DNA of 59,471 bases from Gallionella sp. Its GTDB lineage: Bacteria > Pseudomonadota > Gammaproteobacteria > Burkholderiales > Gallionellaceae. How positions within the stretch are numbered: position 1 is the first letter of the stretch; the number at the start of each line of letters is the position of its first letter. The notes beneath the pieces are model-generated. The model searched no databases and was not told where the DNA came from. It saw only the letters and a list, made by a program, of their open reading frames with translations. Positions 7,141 through 16,332 of this stretch are shown here, one piece after another. The stretch covers positions 1 through 59,471 of the forward strand of contig JAQUAI010000017.1 of the NCBI GenBank assembly GCA_028687335.1, written 5' to 3'. The position numbers and the translations under genes are program-made.

Positions 7141-8169
7141 ATGAATTTATTTGAGCGCTATCTGACTTTGTGGGTGGGGTTGTGCATCATCGCCGGGATT
7201 CTGCTTGGGCAATGGATGCCTAGTGTTTTTCAGGTGATCGCTGCATTTGAGATTGCCCAAGTCAATATCCCTGTCGGGGTGTTGGTGTGGGTGATGATTA
7301 TTCCTATGTTGTTGCGTATCGACTTTGGCGCGCTGCATCAGGTGAGAGCTCATGTGCGTGGCATTGGTGTGACCCTATTCGTCAATTGGGCGGTAAAACC
7401 ATTCTCAATGGCATTTCTCGGGTGGTTGTTTATTCGTCATGTGTTTGCCGACTATTTGCCGCAGGATCAGCTTGATAGTTATGTCGCGGGGTTGATTTTG
7501 CTGGCCGCCGCACCGTGTACTGCGATGGTGTTTGTGTGGAGTAACTTGGTTAAGGGGGATCCGTATTTCACGCTGTCGCAGGTGGCATTGAACGATACGA
7601 TTATGATTTTTGCGTTCGCGCCGCTGGTGGGTTTGTTGCTCGGCATGGCCAGCATTGTCGTGCCGTGGGATACCTTGTTTGTCTCGGTGGTGTTTTACAT
7701 CGTCATTCCAGTCATCATTGCGCAATTGTTGCGCGGACGTTTGCTGGTGCAGGGGGATGTCGCTTTTGCCCAGGCACTGGCACGTATCGCGCCCTTTTCG
7801 GTCAGTGCGTTGTTGTTGACGCTGGTGCTGCTGTTTGCCTTGCAGGGGAAGGCGATCGTGATGCAGCCGCTGGTCATCGCGATTCTGGCGGTGCCTATCC
7901 TGATTCAAGTGTTACTAAACTCCAGTTTGGCGTACTGGCTTAATCGTCGTCTGGGGGTGGCGCATTGTATTGCTGCTCCTTCTGCCTTGATTGGGGCGAG
8001 TAACTTTTTTGAATTGGCAGTCGCGACCGCAATCAGTTTGTTCGGGTTTCAGTCTGGTGCGGCGTTGGCAACCGTGGTCGGAGTGCTGATTGAGGTGCCG
8101 GTCATGTTGCTAGTGGTTAAGGTGGCTAATGCGTCGCGCGAGTGGTATGAACGCGGCAATTCTCAATAA
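7141..8169 (+). CDS. acr3: ACR3-family arsenite efflux permease
   Basis: 342 aa with about ten membrane helices. The conserved Cys126 in AAAPCTAMVFVWS, essential for As(III) transport in ACR3 proteins, is present, as are the NDTIMIF segment and the inverted-repeat fold of the BART superfamily. It exports arsenite across the inner membrane by proton antiport. It is much closer to ACR3 than to the unrelated 12-helix ArsB. Last gene of the ars operon; rpmB follows under a separate strong promoter, and no clear terminator separates them. Confidence 0.94.
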   Translation: MNLFERYLTLWVGLCIIAGILLGQWMPSVFQVIAAFEIAQVNIPVGVLVWVMIIPMLLRIDFGALHQVRAHVRGIGVTLFVNWAVKPFSMAFLGWLFIRHVFADYLPQDQLDSYVAGLILLAAAPCTAMVFVWSNLVKGDPYFTLSQVALNDTIMIFAFAPLVGLLLGMASIVVPWDTLFVSVVFYIVIPVIIAQLLRGRLLVQGDVAFAQALARIAPFSVSALLLTLVLLFALQGKAIVMQPLVIAILAVPILIQVLLNSSLAYWLNRRLGVAHCIAAPSALIGASNFFELAVATAISLFGFQSGAALATVVGVLIEVPVMLLVVKVANASREWYERGNSQ

Positions 8170-8205
8170 AAATGCATTGCGCGGATGGAAAAGGGAAAAA
8201 ACGGG

Positions 8206-8234
8206 TTGAACTATCCTGATTCCTTCGGTAGAAT
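8206..8234 (+). promoter_or_regulatory. Sigma-70 promoter of rpmB–rpmG
   Basis: TTGAAC (8206–8211), 17-bp spacer, TAGAAT (8229–8234). Five of six -10 bases and four of six -35 bases match consensus, 36 bases before the rpmB start. Confidence 0.8.
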
Positions 8235-8269
8235 CCGCGCTCTTTTGAAAACTGGCTGGAGTGAAGGAC

Positions 8270-8506
8270 ATGGCACGTGTATGTCAAGTGACGGGGAAAG
8301 GCCCGATGGTCGGGAACAATGTTTCCCATGCCAATAATAAAACCAAGCGTCGTTTTTTGCCGAATCTGCAACGTCGCCGCTTCTGGGTTGAGAGTGAAAA
8401 TCGCTGGGTCAGCTTGCGCTTGACCAATGCTGCGCTACGTACCATCGACAAGAATGGTATCGATGCAGTGTTGTTCGAACTTCGTGCACGCGGCGAGAAA
8501 GTTTAA
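8270..8506 (+). CDS. rpmB: 50S ribosomal protein L28
   Basis: 78 aa, identical in length to E. coli L28. It has the family opening [20 protein letters not shown] and basic [13 protein letters not shown], and ends in RARGEKV. It is a zinc-free L28: there is no CXXC pair. I took the ATG at 8270; a GTG at 8261 would add three residues and lacks support. L28 binds 23S rRNA near the E site. It pairs with rpmG, 11 bases downstream, as in most proteobacteria. Confidence 0.97.
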   Translation: MARVCQVTGKGPMVGNNVSHANNKTKRRFLPNLQRRRFWVESENRWVSLRLTNAALRTIDKNGIDAVLFELRARGEKV

Positions 8507-8517
8507 GGAGATTCATC

Positions 8518-8685
8518 ATGGCTAAAGGCGCACGCGAAAAAATCAAGTTGGAATCCTCCGCTGGTACGGGGCATTTCTACACCACCAATAAAAACAAACG
8601 CACCACTCCAGGTAAGTTGGAATTTTCCAAGTTTGACCCTGTGGTACGTAAGCATGTGATGTACAAAGAGACCAAGCTGAAGTAA
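8518..8685 (+). CDS. rpmG: 50S ribosomal protein L33
   Basis: 55 aa, the standard size. The reading begins [18 protein letters not shown] and ends [11 protein letters not shown]. The protein has the Lys-rich beta fold ([15 protein letters not shown]) of L33 and no CXXC zinc pairs, so it is the zinc-independent form. AAGGAG (8505–8510) gives a clear ribosome site. A strong terminator follows 17 bases after the stop, ending the rpmB–rpmG operon. Confidence 0.97.
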   Translation: MAKGAREKIKLESSAGTGHFYTTNKNKRTTPGKLEFSKFDPVVRKHVMYKETKLK

Positions 8686-8701
8686 TTCTTGCTTGCTCGA
8701 T

Positions 8702-8732
8702 AAAAAGCCCGCTGTTCGCAGCGGGCTTTTTT
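8702..8732 (+). terminator. Terminator after rpmG
   Basis: AAAGCCCGCTG, loop TTCG, CAGCGGGCTTT, then a T run. An 11-bp stem with a UUCG tetraloop makes a strong intrinsic terminator. The A run on the other side lets it work also for the convergent STAS-like gene. Confidence 0.93.
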
Positions 8733-8755
8733 ATTTTCGACTCGCTTCGGGGCGT

Positions 8756-9103
8756 TTATGCGGTAACCCAAGCTTGAGCTTCGTTGTAGTCGGCAAATAC
8801 GCGAATGTCGGCATCGACGAACAAGCGCGACAGCCAAGCTTGCCAAGTAATCCATTGGTCGTCGGTAACGACGGCAACTTTATTGAAGTCATGGTTGTGC
8901 TCTTGGCTGAAGAATTTGATTTCTTCCCAAGCGACATCGGTGGTGTAGTCGAGCATGCCACGCAAGTCAAAAAGCAGATTCAGTGCGCCGGGTGATGTTA
9001 GTTTGTAGCTCGCGCTGTCTTCGAATTGTTTGAAGTCAGCTAGGGTGAACTCTCCCATGATGGCGACGTTGACGAGTTGGGCGGTTTGTTGGATGGTAAT
9101 CAT
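8756..9103 (-). CDS. SpoIIAA/STAS-like protein
   Basis: 115 aa from the ATG at 9103. It fits the SpoIIAA-like (STAS-fold) family, which includes small cytosolic proteins related to anti-anti-sigma factors and CRAL-TRIO lipid-binding folds. Visible features are an N-terminal beta strand with an ITIQQTAQLVNVAIMGEF opening, a central LLFDLRGMLDYTTD strand-loop, and a closing IRVFADYNEAQAWV helix. The serine phosphorylated in classic SpoIIAA is not obvious. Its start overlaps the stop of the EamA gene (ATGA), so the two are translated together. Role unknown; nothing in the context points to a sigma factor. Confidence 0.8.
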   Translation of the reverse strand: MITIQQTAQLVNVAIMGEFTLADFKQFEDSASYKLTSPGALNLLFDLRGMLDYTTDVAWEEIKFFSQEHNHDFNKVAVVTDDQWITWQAWLSRLFVDADIRVFADYNEAQAWVTA

Positions 9104-9966
9104 GGTTGTTTTTCCTGATGCGGTGATGATGTCCGCAAGCTTAGCACACCGCTGGCGACGATGAGTGCGATGCCTATCCATCCGCCGACGGAAAGGACTT
9201 CTTGCCATATCAATAGGCCAAACAGGCTGGCAAAAACTATCGTGCTGTATGCCAGTGCGCCGACAACGAGTGTCTCTCCGGTGCGGTAAGCGCGAGTCAT
9301 TGCTATCTGAGCAAAGGTTGCGGTAGCGCCAATGGCTGCGAGTATCGGCAAATCTGCCAATGTCGGGAAATGTAGTGGCTCTTGCAACATCCAGAGGCCA
9401 CTTATGACAGTGGCAATTAGATTGAAATAAAACACGACGCGCACCGAAGGTTCGCCCAATAGCCCGAGCTGGCGAACATTTAGCAGGGCGATGCCCGCAA
9501 GTAACCCAGAAAGTAAGCCTAAGAGGCCGTATATGAGTTGGTCACGTTCAAGTGTCGGATGTAGCAGTAGTGCGACACCGAAAAAGCCGATCAGCAGTGC
9601 AATGCTTAGCACGAGATGAAAGCGCTCTTTTAGTACCAGTACGGTCAATGCGGATAGGAATAGTGACGAGGTGTAGTTGAGTGTGATGGCGGTTGCCAGT
9701 GGTAGTGTGGTGATGCAGTAAAAAAACAGGAGCATCGCAACCGTGCCGGATAGTCCGCGCCATACGTGACCGCGCCAGTGGACTGTGGATAGGCTGACTC
9801 GGCTATGGCGTAATAATAGATACACGATCAGCAAGCCGAATAAAGAACGGTAAAACACCAATTCGTTACTAGAAAAATCGGAAGCGGAAAGTTTGACCAG
9901 CATGCTCATGCACGCGAATAAAAATCCCGCGACCAACATCCAGAGTGAGCCGGTCTTGGTTTTCAT
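9100..9966 (-). CDS. EamA/DMT-family permease
   Basis: 288 aa with ten predicted membrane helices in two five-helix EamA repeats (about 5–140 and 150–278). The first repeat has the family pattern around YRSLFGLLIVYLLL and LNYTSSLFLSALTVLVLKERF; the second has TRAYRTGETLVVGALAYSTIVFA. Members export amino acids, nucleobases or other small metabolites; substrate cannot be assigned from sequence. It lies 40 bases after the Rieske oxygenase stop and overlaps the STAS-like gene by four bases, suggesting one three-gene transcript. Confidence 0.88.
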   Translation of the reverse strand: MKTKTGSLWMLVAGFLFACMSMLVKLSASDFSSNELVFYRSLFGLLIVYLLLRHSRVSLSTVHWRGHVWRGLSGTVAMLLFFYCITTLPLATAITLNYTSSLFLSALTVLVLKERFHLVLSIALLIGFFGVALLLHPTLERDQLIYGLLGLLSGLLAGIALLNVRQLGLLGEPSVRVVFYFNLIATVISGLWMLQEPLHFPTLADLPILAAIGATATFAQIAMTRAYRTGETLVVGALAYSTIVFASLFGLLIWQEVLSVGGWIGIALIVASGVLSLRTSSPHQEKQP

Positions 9967-10006
9967 GCGCGACGTAGCTGTGCGGGGTGCTTGAGTGAAG
10001 AGTGGA

Positions 10007-11104
10007 TCAGAGGTGGTCTTTCATGCTGCGCCGCAGATACTCGTGGAAGTGCAGCATGCCGTCTTCCGTTGGTGATTGATATGGGCCATGCTCTTCGATA
10101 CCGCGTTGATAGAGCGATTTGCGACCTTGGTGCATGCGGTGGCAGATGATGTCGTCTTCCACCGCCGTCTCGTTGTAAGCCTTCTGTTCTGCTTCAACGA
10201 AATCACGCTCGAACATCGCGATCTCTTCCAAGTAGTAAAACTCGACCACGTTGGTGCAGGCTTCTGTTCCGCGCGGGATGAGCGTGCTGATGACCAGTGT
10301 GCCGGGATACCACTCGACAGTGATGTTTGGGTAGTAGGTGAGCCAGATCGCGCCGTACTTGGGCAGTTTGTCGCCGTAGTAGCGCAACACCTGTTCTTGC
10401 CATTTGCCGTAGACGGGGCTGCCGACCTTGCGCAGTGCGTTGCTGATGCCTACGGTCTGTACGCTGTACTGTTCACCGAACTGCCACTTGAGATCGTCGC
10501 AATCCACGAAGTTACCTAGTCCGGGGTGGAACGGTACGACGTGGTAATCCTCCAGATACACCTCGATGAAAGTCTTCCAATTGAAGGCGTATTCATCCAC
10601 TTGGATGCGATCCAGCATGTAGCCGGAGAAATCCAGATCTTTCATCACGCCCATATTCGCGAGGTCTTTTGCGATGTCGCGCTTGCTCGAGAATAGCAGG
10701 CCGTTCCAGTTCTGTAGCGGTGACTTGTTCAGATGTAGGCAAGGGTTCTGTGGGAAGTGCGGCGCACCCATCAACTCGCCATCGGTTTTGTAGGTCCAGC
10801 GATGTAGCGGACAGACGATGTGCTGTGCATTGCCGCGACCTTCTAGCATTGTTGCTTGACGGTGGCGGCAGATATTGGAAAGCAGTTCCACGCCGTTCGG
10901 GTTGCGCACCAACATCTGCGCATTGCCGTCTAGTACGTGATAGTCGCCCAGATTGGGCACCATCAACTCATGGCCGACGTAATTTGGTCCTTGTTCAAAT
11001 AGTACGCGACGTTCGGCTTCCAGTACTTTGGGGTCGAAGTACCAGCTTAGCGGCGGTTGAACCGGGGTTTGGGTGAGATATTCAGGTTTTGCAATTTCGG
11101 ACAT
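10007..11104 (-). CDS. Rieske non-haem iron oxygenase, alpha subunit type
   Basis: 365 aa. The Rieske [2Fe-2S] motif is CRH–X16–CPLH (Cys79, His81, Cys98, His101). The mononuclear iron site begins with EDYHVVPFH (Asp186, His188, His193). The C-terminal half is the SRPBCC-fold catalytic domain of aromatic-ring hydroxylases and related demethylases. Substrate is unknown. No reductase, ferredoxin or beta subunit is adjacent, so electron donors must come from elsewhere. The ATG at 11104 has AGAGGG eight bases before it; an in-frame GTG at 11110 is too close to that site. Betaproteobacteria often carry a lone gene of this kind, so a housekeeping demethylation or sterol/choline-type role is as likely as aromatic breakdown. 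Confidence 0.88.
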   Translation of the reverse strand: MSEIAKPEYLTQTPVQPPLSWYFDPKVLEAERRVLFEQGPNYVGHELMVPNLGDYHVLDGNAQMLVRNPNGVELLSNICRHRQATMLEGRGNAQHIVCPLHRWTYKTDGELMGAPHFPQNPCLHLNKSPLQNWNGLLFSSKRDIAKDLANMGVMKDLDFSGYMLDRIQVDEYAFNWKTFIEVYLEDYHVVPFHPGLGNFVDCDDLKWQFGEQYSVQTVGISNALRKVGSPVYGKWQEQVLRYYGDKLPKYGAIWLTYYPNITVEWYPGTLVISTLIPRGTEACTNVVEFYYLEEIAMFERDFVEAEQKAYNETAVEDDIICHRMHQGRKSLYQRGIEEHGPYQSPTEDGMLHFHEYLRRSMKDHL

Positions 11105-11274
11105 ACCCACATCCCTCTGTGAATACGGTTTTCAAGGGGCGGGATTGTCCCTTAAATCATTTTTTCGGGCAATTGTTTTTACCCCAGAAGCGGAGATGTC
11201 GTTTTAGTTTCAGGGGAAAGTCGTGCTAAATTCGACAGGATTGAAAATCCTTATTTAACGATAGAGAGTGACGT

Positions 11275-11940
11275 ATGAGCCCTTCAAATATTTCTGTAAT
11301 CGCAATCGACGGCCCTTCTGCTTCGGGCAAGGGGACGGTAGCGCAGCGTGTGGCTGAAACATTGGGCTTTCATTATCTTGATAGCGGTGCGTTGTATCGC
11401 TTGCTTGGGTTGGCGGCTGGAAAGTACGGGATTGCACTGGACGAGGAGGTGCGTTTGGCAGAGTTGGTCGGGCGCATAGATATTCGCTTTGAAGGCGAGG
11501 ATATTTGGTTGGATAGCATTAAGGTGGGGGATGAGTTGCGTACTGAAGAGGCGGGCGCGGCGGCCTCAAAAGTGGCTGCATTACCGCTGGTGAGAGCTGC
11601 TTTGCTGGATAAGCAGCGCGATTTTTGTCGAGCGCCGGGCTTGGTTGCTGATGGGCGCGATATGGCTTCTGTGGTCTTCCCCGGTGCGGAGTTAAAGATA
11701 TTTTTGACAGCTAGTGCCGAAGTGCGGGCGGAGCGTCGTTATAAGCAGTTGATCGGAAAAGGAATGGGTGCTAATATCGCCGCCCTTTTGCAGGATATAC
11801 AGGCACGCGACGAACGCGATATGCAGCGTAGTGTGGCTCCTCTGCAGCAGGCTCCGGGCGCAATTCTGCTGGACACGACTGCTTTGAATGTTGAGCAGGC
11901 CGTTTCCGAAGTGTTGTTGCATTACCGGGCAAAAAAATAG
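11275..11940 (+). CDS. cmk: Cytidylate kinase
   Basis: 221 aa, normal for Cmk, which phosphorylates CMP and dCMP with ATP. The P-loop GPSASGKGT is at 13–21, the CMP-binding YLDSGALYR at about 34–42, DGRDMASVVFP (Asp and Arg of the NMP site) at about 126–136, and the lid RRYKQLIGKG around 154. It starts with ATG after GAGAGTGAC. It precedes rpsA and ihfB, the same cmk–rpsA–ihfB order as in E. coli. A 77-base gap with a small hairpin separates it from rpsA. Confidence 0.97.
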   Translation: MSPSNISVIAIDGPSASGKGTVAQRVAETLGFHYLDSGALYRLLGLAAGKYGIALDEEVRLAELVGRIDIRFEGEDIWLDSIKVGDELRTEEAGAAASKVAALPLVRAALLDKQRDFCRAPGLVADGRDMASVVFPGAELKIFLTASAEVRAERRYKQLIGKGMGANIAALLQDIQARDERDMQRSVAPLQQAPGAILLDTTALNVEQAVSEVLLHYRAKK

Positions 11941-11981
11941 GCCCTGTTTGACTCCCCGTCATTCAGGATCGTCAACCAACC

Positions 11982-12003
11982 CTCTGTCTGAGCAGAGTTT
12001 TTT
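11982..12003 (+). terminator. Small hairpin with U run in front of rpsA
   Basis: CTCTG (11982–11986), six-base loop, CAGAG (11993–11997), then six T. The stem is only 5 bp, so termination would be partial. It lies 15 bases before the rpsA start and might also act in the S1 autocontrol known for this mRNA leader. Weak evidence. Confidence 0.4.
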
Positions 12004-12017
12004 CTTAGGTGTATTCG

Positions 12018-13733
12018 ATGAACGCAACTGTAGCCGAAGTAATGAACCCCGATAGTTTTGCCGCAATGTTTGAAGAAAGCTTGACGCGCAAGGAAATGCG
12101 CGCCGGTGAGCTGATCACAGCACAAGTCGTGCGTGTTGATCACAACATGGTGGTGGTAAATGCCGGACTGAAGTCCGAAAGTTTGATTCCGGTCGAGGAG
12201 TTCCTCGATGACAAGGGCGCGCTGGAAGTTAAGGCGGGTGATTTCGTTACCGTTGCGATTGAGTCGCTGGAAAACGGTTATGGCGAGACCAAGCTGTCGC
12301 GCGAAAAAGCCAAGCGTTTGGCTGCATGGCACGATTTGGAAGCGGCGATGGAAGAAGGTCGCATCGTTGAAGGCTTCGTCAGCGGCAAGGTTAAGGGCGG
12401 CTTGACTGCCATGGTCAACGGCATCCGTGCATTCTTGCCGGGTTCTTTGGTTGATTTCCGTCCTGTTAAAGACACAACTCCATACGAAAACAAGACGATG
12501 GAGTTGAAGGTTATTAAGTTGGATCGCAAGCGCAACAACGTGGTGGTTTCTCGTCGTGCTGTATTGGAAGAGACCATGGGTGCTGATCGCGAAGCCATCA
12601 TGGATACACTGAAAGAAGGCGCAATCGTCAAGGGCGTGGTTAAGAATATCACCGACTACGGTGCATTCGTTGATCTGGGTGGTATCGACGGTCTGTTGCA
12701 TATCACCGACTTGGCATGGCGTCGCGTGAAGCATCCTTCGGAAGTACTGAATGTTGGCGACGAAGTTGAAGCTAAGATTCTGAAATTTGACCAAGAGAAG
12801 AACCGCGTTTCTCTGGGCATCAAGCAAATGGGCGACGATCCGTGGAATGGTCTGGCACGTCGTTACCCACAAGGTACACGTCTGTTCGGTAAGGTCACTA
12901 ATCTGACCGACTACGGTTCTTTCGTTGAGATCGAGCAAGGTATCGAGGGTTTGGTACACGTTTCCGAAATGGATTGGACCAACAAGAACGTACATCCATC
13001 CAAGGTCGTTTCCTTGGGCGACGAAGTAGAAGTCATGATCCTTGAGATCGACGAACAACGTCGTCGTATTTCTTTGGGTATGAAGCAGTGCAAGTCCAAT
13101 CCTTGGGACGACTTCGCGCTCAACCACAAGAAGGGCGACAAAGTTAAGGGCGCAATCAAGTCGATCACTGACTTTGGCGTGTTCATCGGTTTGGATGGCG
13201 GCATCGACGGTTTGGTGCACTTGTCCGACCTGTCTTGGAGTCAGCCAGGCGAAGAAGTTGTGCGCAACTACAAGAAGGGTGACGAAATCGAGGCTGTGGT
13301 TCTGGCTATCGATGTTGAGCGCGAGCGCATCTCGCTGGGTATCAAGCAGCTGGAAGGTGATCCGTTCGGCGGGTTTGTTACTGGCCACGAGAAGGGTGCG
13401 GTTGTTACCGGTACCGTGAAGGCTATGGATGCCAAGGGTGCAACGATTGCGCTGGAAGGCGACGTGGAGGCCTATTTGAAGGCATCCGAAGTTTCCGCTG
13501 ACCGCGTGGAAGATATTCGCACGCACTTGAAAGAGGGCGACAGCGTGACTGCCGTTATCATCAATGTGGATCGTAAGAGCCGTGCAATCAATCTGTCTAT
13601 CAAAGCGTTGAACCGTGCCGAAGAAGCTGCTGCAATGCAGAAATTCTCGTCTGAGAGCAGCGGTAATGCGGGTACCACGAATCTGGGCGCGTTGTTGAAA
13701 GCCAAGATGAGTGGTGGCAAGACTGAGGCGTAA
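12018..13733 (+). CDS. rpsA: 30S ribosomal protein S1
   Basis: 571 aa with six S1 (OB-fold) repeats. The first two (about 25–90 and 110–175) are the divergent ribosome-binding pair. The next four show the G-V-K-x-(I/L)-T-D-(Y/F)-G-(A/S/V)-F pattern: [45 protein letters not shown] and the weaker [15 protein letters not shown]. It binds mRNA to the 30S subunit. I took the ATG at 12018, matching family N-termini ([14 protein letters not shown]). It is highly expressed, and its sequence is more even in composition than its neighbours. Confidence 0.97.
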   Translation: MNATVAEVMNPDSFAAMFEESLTRKEMRAGELITAQVVRVDHNMVVVNAGLKSESLIPVEEFLDDKGALEVKAGDFVTVAIESLENGYGETKLSREKAKRLAAWHDLEAAMEEGRIVEGFVSGKVKGGLTAMVNGIRAFLPGSLVDFRPVKDTTPYENKTMELKVIKLDRKRNNVVVSRRAVLEETMGADREAIMDTLKEGAIVKGVVKNITDYGAFVDLGGIDGLLHITDLAWRRVKHPSEVLNVGDEVEAKILKFDQEKNRVSLGIKQMGDDPWNGLARRYPQGTRLFGKVTNLTDYGSFVEIEQGIEGLVHVSEMDWTNKNVHPSKVVSLGDEVEVMILEIDEQRRRISLGMKQCKSNPWDDFALNHKKGDKVKGAIKSITDFGVFIGLDGGIDGLVHLSDLSWSQPGEEVVRNYKKGDEIEAVVLAIDVERERISLGIKQLEGDPFGGFVTGHEKGAVVTGTVKAMDAKGATIALEGDVEAYLKASEVSADRVEDIRTHLKEGDSVTAVIINVDRKSRAINLSIKALNRAEEAAAMQKFSSESSGNAGTTNLGALLKAKMSGGKTEA

Positions 13734-13753
13734 TTCAAGTACGGTACATAGTA

Positions 13754-14041
13754 ATGACTCGTTCTGACTTGATTGCACGTCTGGCCGAACTGAATCCGCA
13801 GTTGCAGGCCAAGGATGCTGAATATGCCGTTAAGGTTATCCTTGACTCACTATCCGCCACGCTCGCGCGGGGTGGGCGTGTCGAGGTTCGCGGTTTCGGC
13901 AGCTTTGGTCTGAATTACCGGCCGCCGCGTCAAGGGCGCAATCCCAAGACTGGCGACAAGGTGAAGGTTCCGGCTAAGTATGTTCCACACTTCAAGGCTG
14001 GCAAGGAATTGCGCGAACGGGTTTCCGAACCGCAAGCCTGA
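13754..14041 (+). CDS. ihfB: Integration host factor, beta subunit
   Basis: 95 aa of the HU/IHF fold. It opens with [17 protein letters not shown] and the DNA-bending arm reads [21 protein letters not shown], with the intercalating Pro at about 65. The [20 protein letters not shown] ending is the IhfB type. It pairs with IhfA (not in the window) to bend DNA sharply. It follows rpsA by 20 bases, as in other proteobacteria, and is followed by a hairpin. Confidence 0.96.
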   Translation: MTRSDLIARLAELNPQLQAKDAEYAVKVILDSLSATLARGGRVEVRGFGSFGLNYRPPRQGRNPKTGDKVKVPAKYVPHFKAGKELRERVSEPQA

Positions 14042-14064
14042 GGCTGGTGTTGTGTGGGGTGAAT

Positions 14065-14095
14065 ATGGCGGCGTACCGTGAGGTATCGCCGCCAT
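14065..14095 (+). terminator. Hairpin after ihfB
   Basis: ATGGCGGCGTACC pairs with GGTA-T-CGCCGCCAT around a GTGA loop (13 bp with one bulged T). Only three T follow, so it may be a weak terminator or an RNA 3'-end stabiliser before lapA. Confidence 0.6.
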
Positions 14096-14147
14096 TTCAT
14101 TGGCGCTTCATGTTATCTTTACGGCGGTATTTTCGCGGGAATGTCTC

Positions 14148-14444
14148 ATGCGTTATCTCAATTGGTTGTGGCGAGCTGTGGTGTTTATCGTACTGCTTGG
14201 TTTTGCGGTTAAAAACGATCAGGCGGTGACGCTGCGTTATTTTTTTGGCTTTGAGTGGCAGTCGTCACTAGTGGTGATTCTGCTGGTGTTTTTTGCGGTA
14301 GGGGCAGGTGTTGGCGTACTGGCTATGTTCGGTAAAGTTTTGCAGCAGCGCCGTGAAATATCGCGGCTAAAGCGCGATATCCGTGTCAAAAATAAGCTTG
14401 CGGATATTGGCGAAACTCAGCAACTTCCTATCCAACCTTCCTAA
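14148..14444 (+). CDS. LapA-domain membrane protein
   Basis: 98 aa from the ATG at 14148. A first membrane helix runs at about 5–22, a short beta-like loop follows (NDQAVTLRYFFGFEWQ), a second helix lies at about 40–65, then a basic cytosolic coiled tail (QQRREISRLKRDI). This is the LapA/YciS architecture; LapA works with LapB in balancing lipopolysaccharide synthesis through LpxC turnover. It lies directly before lapB with a 14-base gap, the same order as yciS–yciM in E. coli, which supports the call more than the sequence alone. Confidence 0.85.
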   Translation: MRYLNWLWRAVVFIVLLGFAVKNDQAVTLRYFFGFEWQSSLVVILLVFFAVGAGVGVLAMFGKVLQQRREISRLKRDIRVKNKLADIGETQQLPIQPS

Positions 14445-14458
14445 TTATTTCCTTCGCT

Positions 14459-15634
14459 ATGGAATTCGAACCATGGATGCTGCTGATTTTTCCTTTGTTT
14501 TTTGGCATGGGATGGTTGGCCGCGCGCATCGATATTAAAGAGTTGTTATCCGAATCAGGCACGCTGCCACAGTCGTATTTTCAGGGGCTGAATTTCTTGC
14601 TTAACGAGCAGCAAGATAAAGCGATTGAGGCTTTTATTGAGGTGGTTAAGGTCGATCCTCAAACGGTTGAGTTGCATTTTGCTTTGGGTAGTTTGTTCCG
14701 TCGTCGCGGTGAAGTGGATCGTGCTTTGCGTATGCATCACAACCTGCTTGATCGGGCGGACTTGGATAATGCTAAACGCGAGCAGGCTGTCTTTGAGTTG
14801 GCGCAGGATTATTTGAAGGCAGGTATTTTTGACCGTGCCGAGAGTTTGTTTCTTGAGCTGGAAAAAACGCAGTACGCAAAGCCTGCATTGGAGTTTTTGC
14901 TCGAATTATTTCAGAAGGAGCATGACTGGGTGCAAGCAATCGGCGTAGCTAAAACGCTGGCGACCAGATTCGATGTTTCCTACAACAAACTGGCCGCGCT
15001 GTTCTACTGTGAACTGGCGGAAGAAGTCGGCGGGGTGGGAGAGATCGTGCGTGCGCGCGAATATTTGCAGCAGGCGCTGAGTGTCTGGCCGGATGCGGTA
15101 CGAGCCACCATGATGATGGGAGATTTGGCGCTGGCGGAGGGTGATAAGGTGCAAGCGGTTGAGCTATGGAAAAGCATAGAGGAGCAAGATGCGCTGTATC
15201 TCCCTTTGGTTGCTGACCGTATTTTAACCACTTTGCGTGAGTTGGAACGTGAGCCTGAGGGGATTGCGTTGCTGCGCGAATATTTGCGCAAGTATCACTC
15301 GCTTGACGTGCTGAATGTCGTCTTCGACGGCGTGCTAAAACACGAAGGCGCGGCAGCCGCTTATGAGCTGGTACGGGACGAGTTGAAGAGTAATCCGACG
15401 TTGCTGGGCTTGGATAAGTTGCTTGAAGCCCGTTTGCTGGAAGTGACTATGGATAGACGCGCCGACATTGAAATGGTGAAGGAGTTGATTCATCGCCGTA
15501 CACGCAGTTTGGCAACCTATCATTGCGCGCATTGCGGTTTCAAGGCGCGCTTGTTTTATTGGCATTGTCCGGCATGTCTCTCGTGGGACAGTTATTTGCC
15601 GCGTCGTAACGAAGAAACAGGAATAACAGTATGA
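14459..15634 (+). CDS. lapB: Lipopolysaccharide assembly protein B (TPR plus rubredoxin-like)
   Basis: 391 aa (E. coli LapB 389). An N-terminal membrane anchor (about 6–22) is followed by nine or so TPR-like helical pairs, and the C-terminal rubredoxin-type metal knuckle has Cys356–X2–Cys359 and Cys370–X2–Cys373. LapB steers LpxC to FtsH for degradation, limiting lipid A synthesis. The last four bases overlap pyrF (ATGA), so translation is coupled. The downstream heptose genes (hldE1, hldD) also feed LPS, making this stretch an LPS-linked cluster. Confidence 0.95.
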   Translation: MEFEPWMLLIFPLFFGMGWLAARIDIKELLSESGTLPQSYFQGLNFLLNEQQDKAIEAFIEVVKVDPQTVELHFALGSLFRRRGEVDRALRMHHNLLDRADLDNAKREQAVFELAQDYLKAGIFDRAESLFLELEKTQYAKPALEFLLELFQKEHDWVQAIGVAKTLATRFDVSYNKLAALFYCELAEEVGGVGEIVRAREYLQQALSVWPDAVRATMMMGDLALAEGDKVQAVELWKSIEEQDALYLPLVADRILTTLRELEREPEGIALLREYLRKYHSLDVLNVVFDGVLKHEGAAAAYELVRDELKSNPTLLGLDKLLEARLLEVTMDRRADIEMVKELIHRRTRSLATYHCAHCGFKARLFYWHCPACLSWDSYLPRRNEETGITV

Positions 15635-16332
15635 GTGATCCCAAAGTCATCGTGGCACTGGATTATCCGGGAGCCGAGCCTGCGATTGCATTTGCGCAAC
15701 GCTTATCCCCCAAGCTATGTCGCCTCAAAGTCGGCAAGGAATTATTTACTTCTGCTGGGCCCGGGTTGGTCGAGAAATTGATGTCGCTTGGTTTTGAAGT
15801 GTTTCTGGATCTCAAGTTTCACGACATCCCGAATACCACCGCGCAAGCTTGTAAGGCTGCCGCTAATCTTGGTGTGTGGATGGTCAACGTGCATGCTCTC
15901 GGCGGGCGAAAAATGATGGAGACTGCGCGTGAAGCGGTTGAGACGACGGCCCGTCGTCCAAAGCTTATCGCAGTGACACTGCTCACCAGCATGGCGCAAA
16001 ATGATTTGAGCGAGTTGGGTATTGCCGCCACGCCGGCTGAGTTGGTGCAACGTCTAGCCCACTTGGCGCACGATTGCGGCTTGGATGGGGTGGTGTGCTC
16101 GGCGCAGGAGGCTGGTTTGTTGCGTGCGCAGAACGGCAATGATTTTTGTTTGGTCACGCCGGGAATTCGACCAGCCCAAGCTAGCTTGGACGATCAATCG
16201 CGGGTCATGACACCGCTTCAGGCGTTGCAGGCAGGAGCTAGTTATTTGGTGGTGGGACGTCCGATTACCAAGGCCGCAGATCCCTTGCAGGCACTGCTCG
16301 ATATCAATCTTGAAATTGGAGCAGGCGCATGA
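15631..16332 (+). CDS. pyrF: Orotidine 5'-phosphate decarboxylase
   Basis: 233 aa, a TIM barrel that converts OMP to UMP, the last step of de novo pyrimidine synthesis. The catalytic D-X-K-X2-D motif is seen as [10 protein letters not shown] (Asp60, Lys62, Asp65), with Lys33 and Asp11 also present. TPGIRPA forms part of the phosphate loop and VVGRPIT the second. It overlaps lapB by four bases and hldE1 by four bases. This coupling of pyrF to LPS genes is common in proteobacteria. Confidence 0.97.
   Translation: MSDPKVIVALDYPGAEPAIAFAQRLSPKLCRLKVGKELFTSAGPGLVEKLMSLGFEVFLDLKFHDIPNTTAQACKAAANLGVWMVNVHALGGRKMMETAREAVETTARRPKLIAVTLLTSMAQNDLSELGIAATPAELVQRLAHLAHDCGLDGVVCSAQEAGLLRAQNGNDFCLVTPGIRPAQASLDDQSRVMTPLQALQAGASYLVVGRPITKAADPLQALLDINLEIGAGA

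Noticed and set aside
8311..8326. GGGAACAATGTTTCCC palindrome in rpmB as another LexA box
   Set aside because: It lies in the coding region, and its half sites (GGGAAC/TTTCCC) do not match AGAACG/CGTTCT.
11922..13778. 618-codon open frame antisense to rpsA
   Set aside because: It lies wholly opposite the well-supported S1 gene, has no family resemblance and arises from the codon pattern of rpsA.
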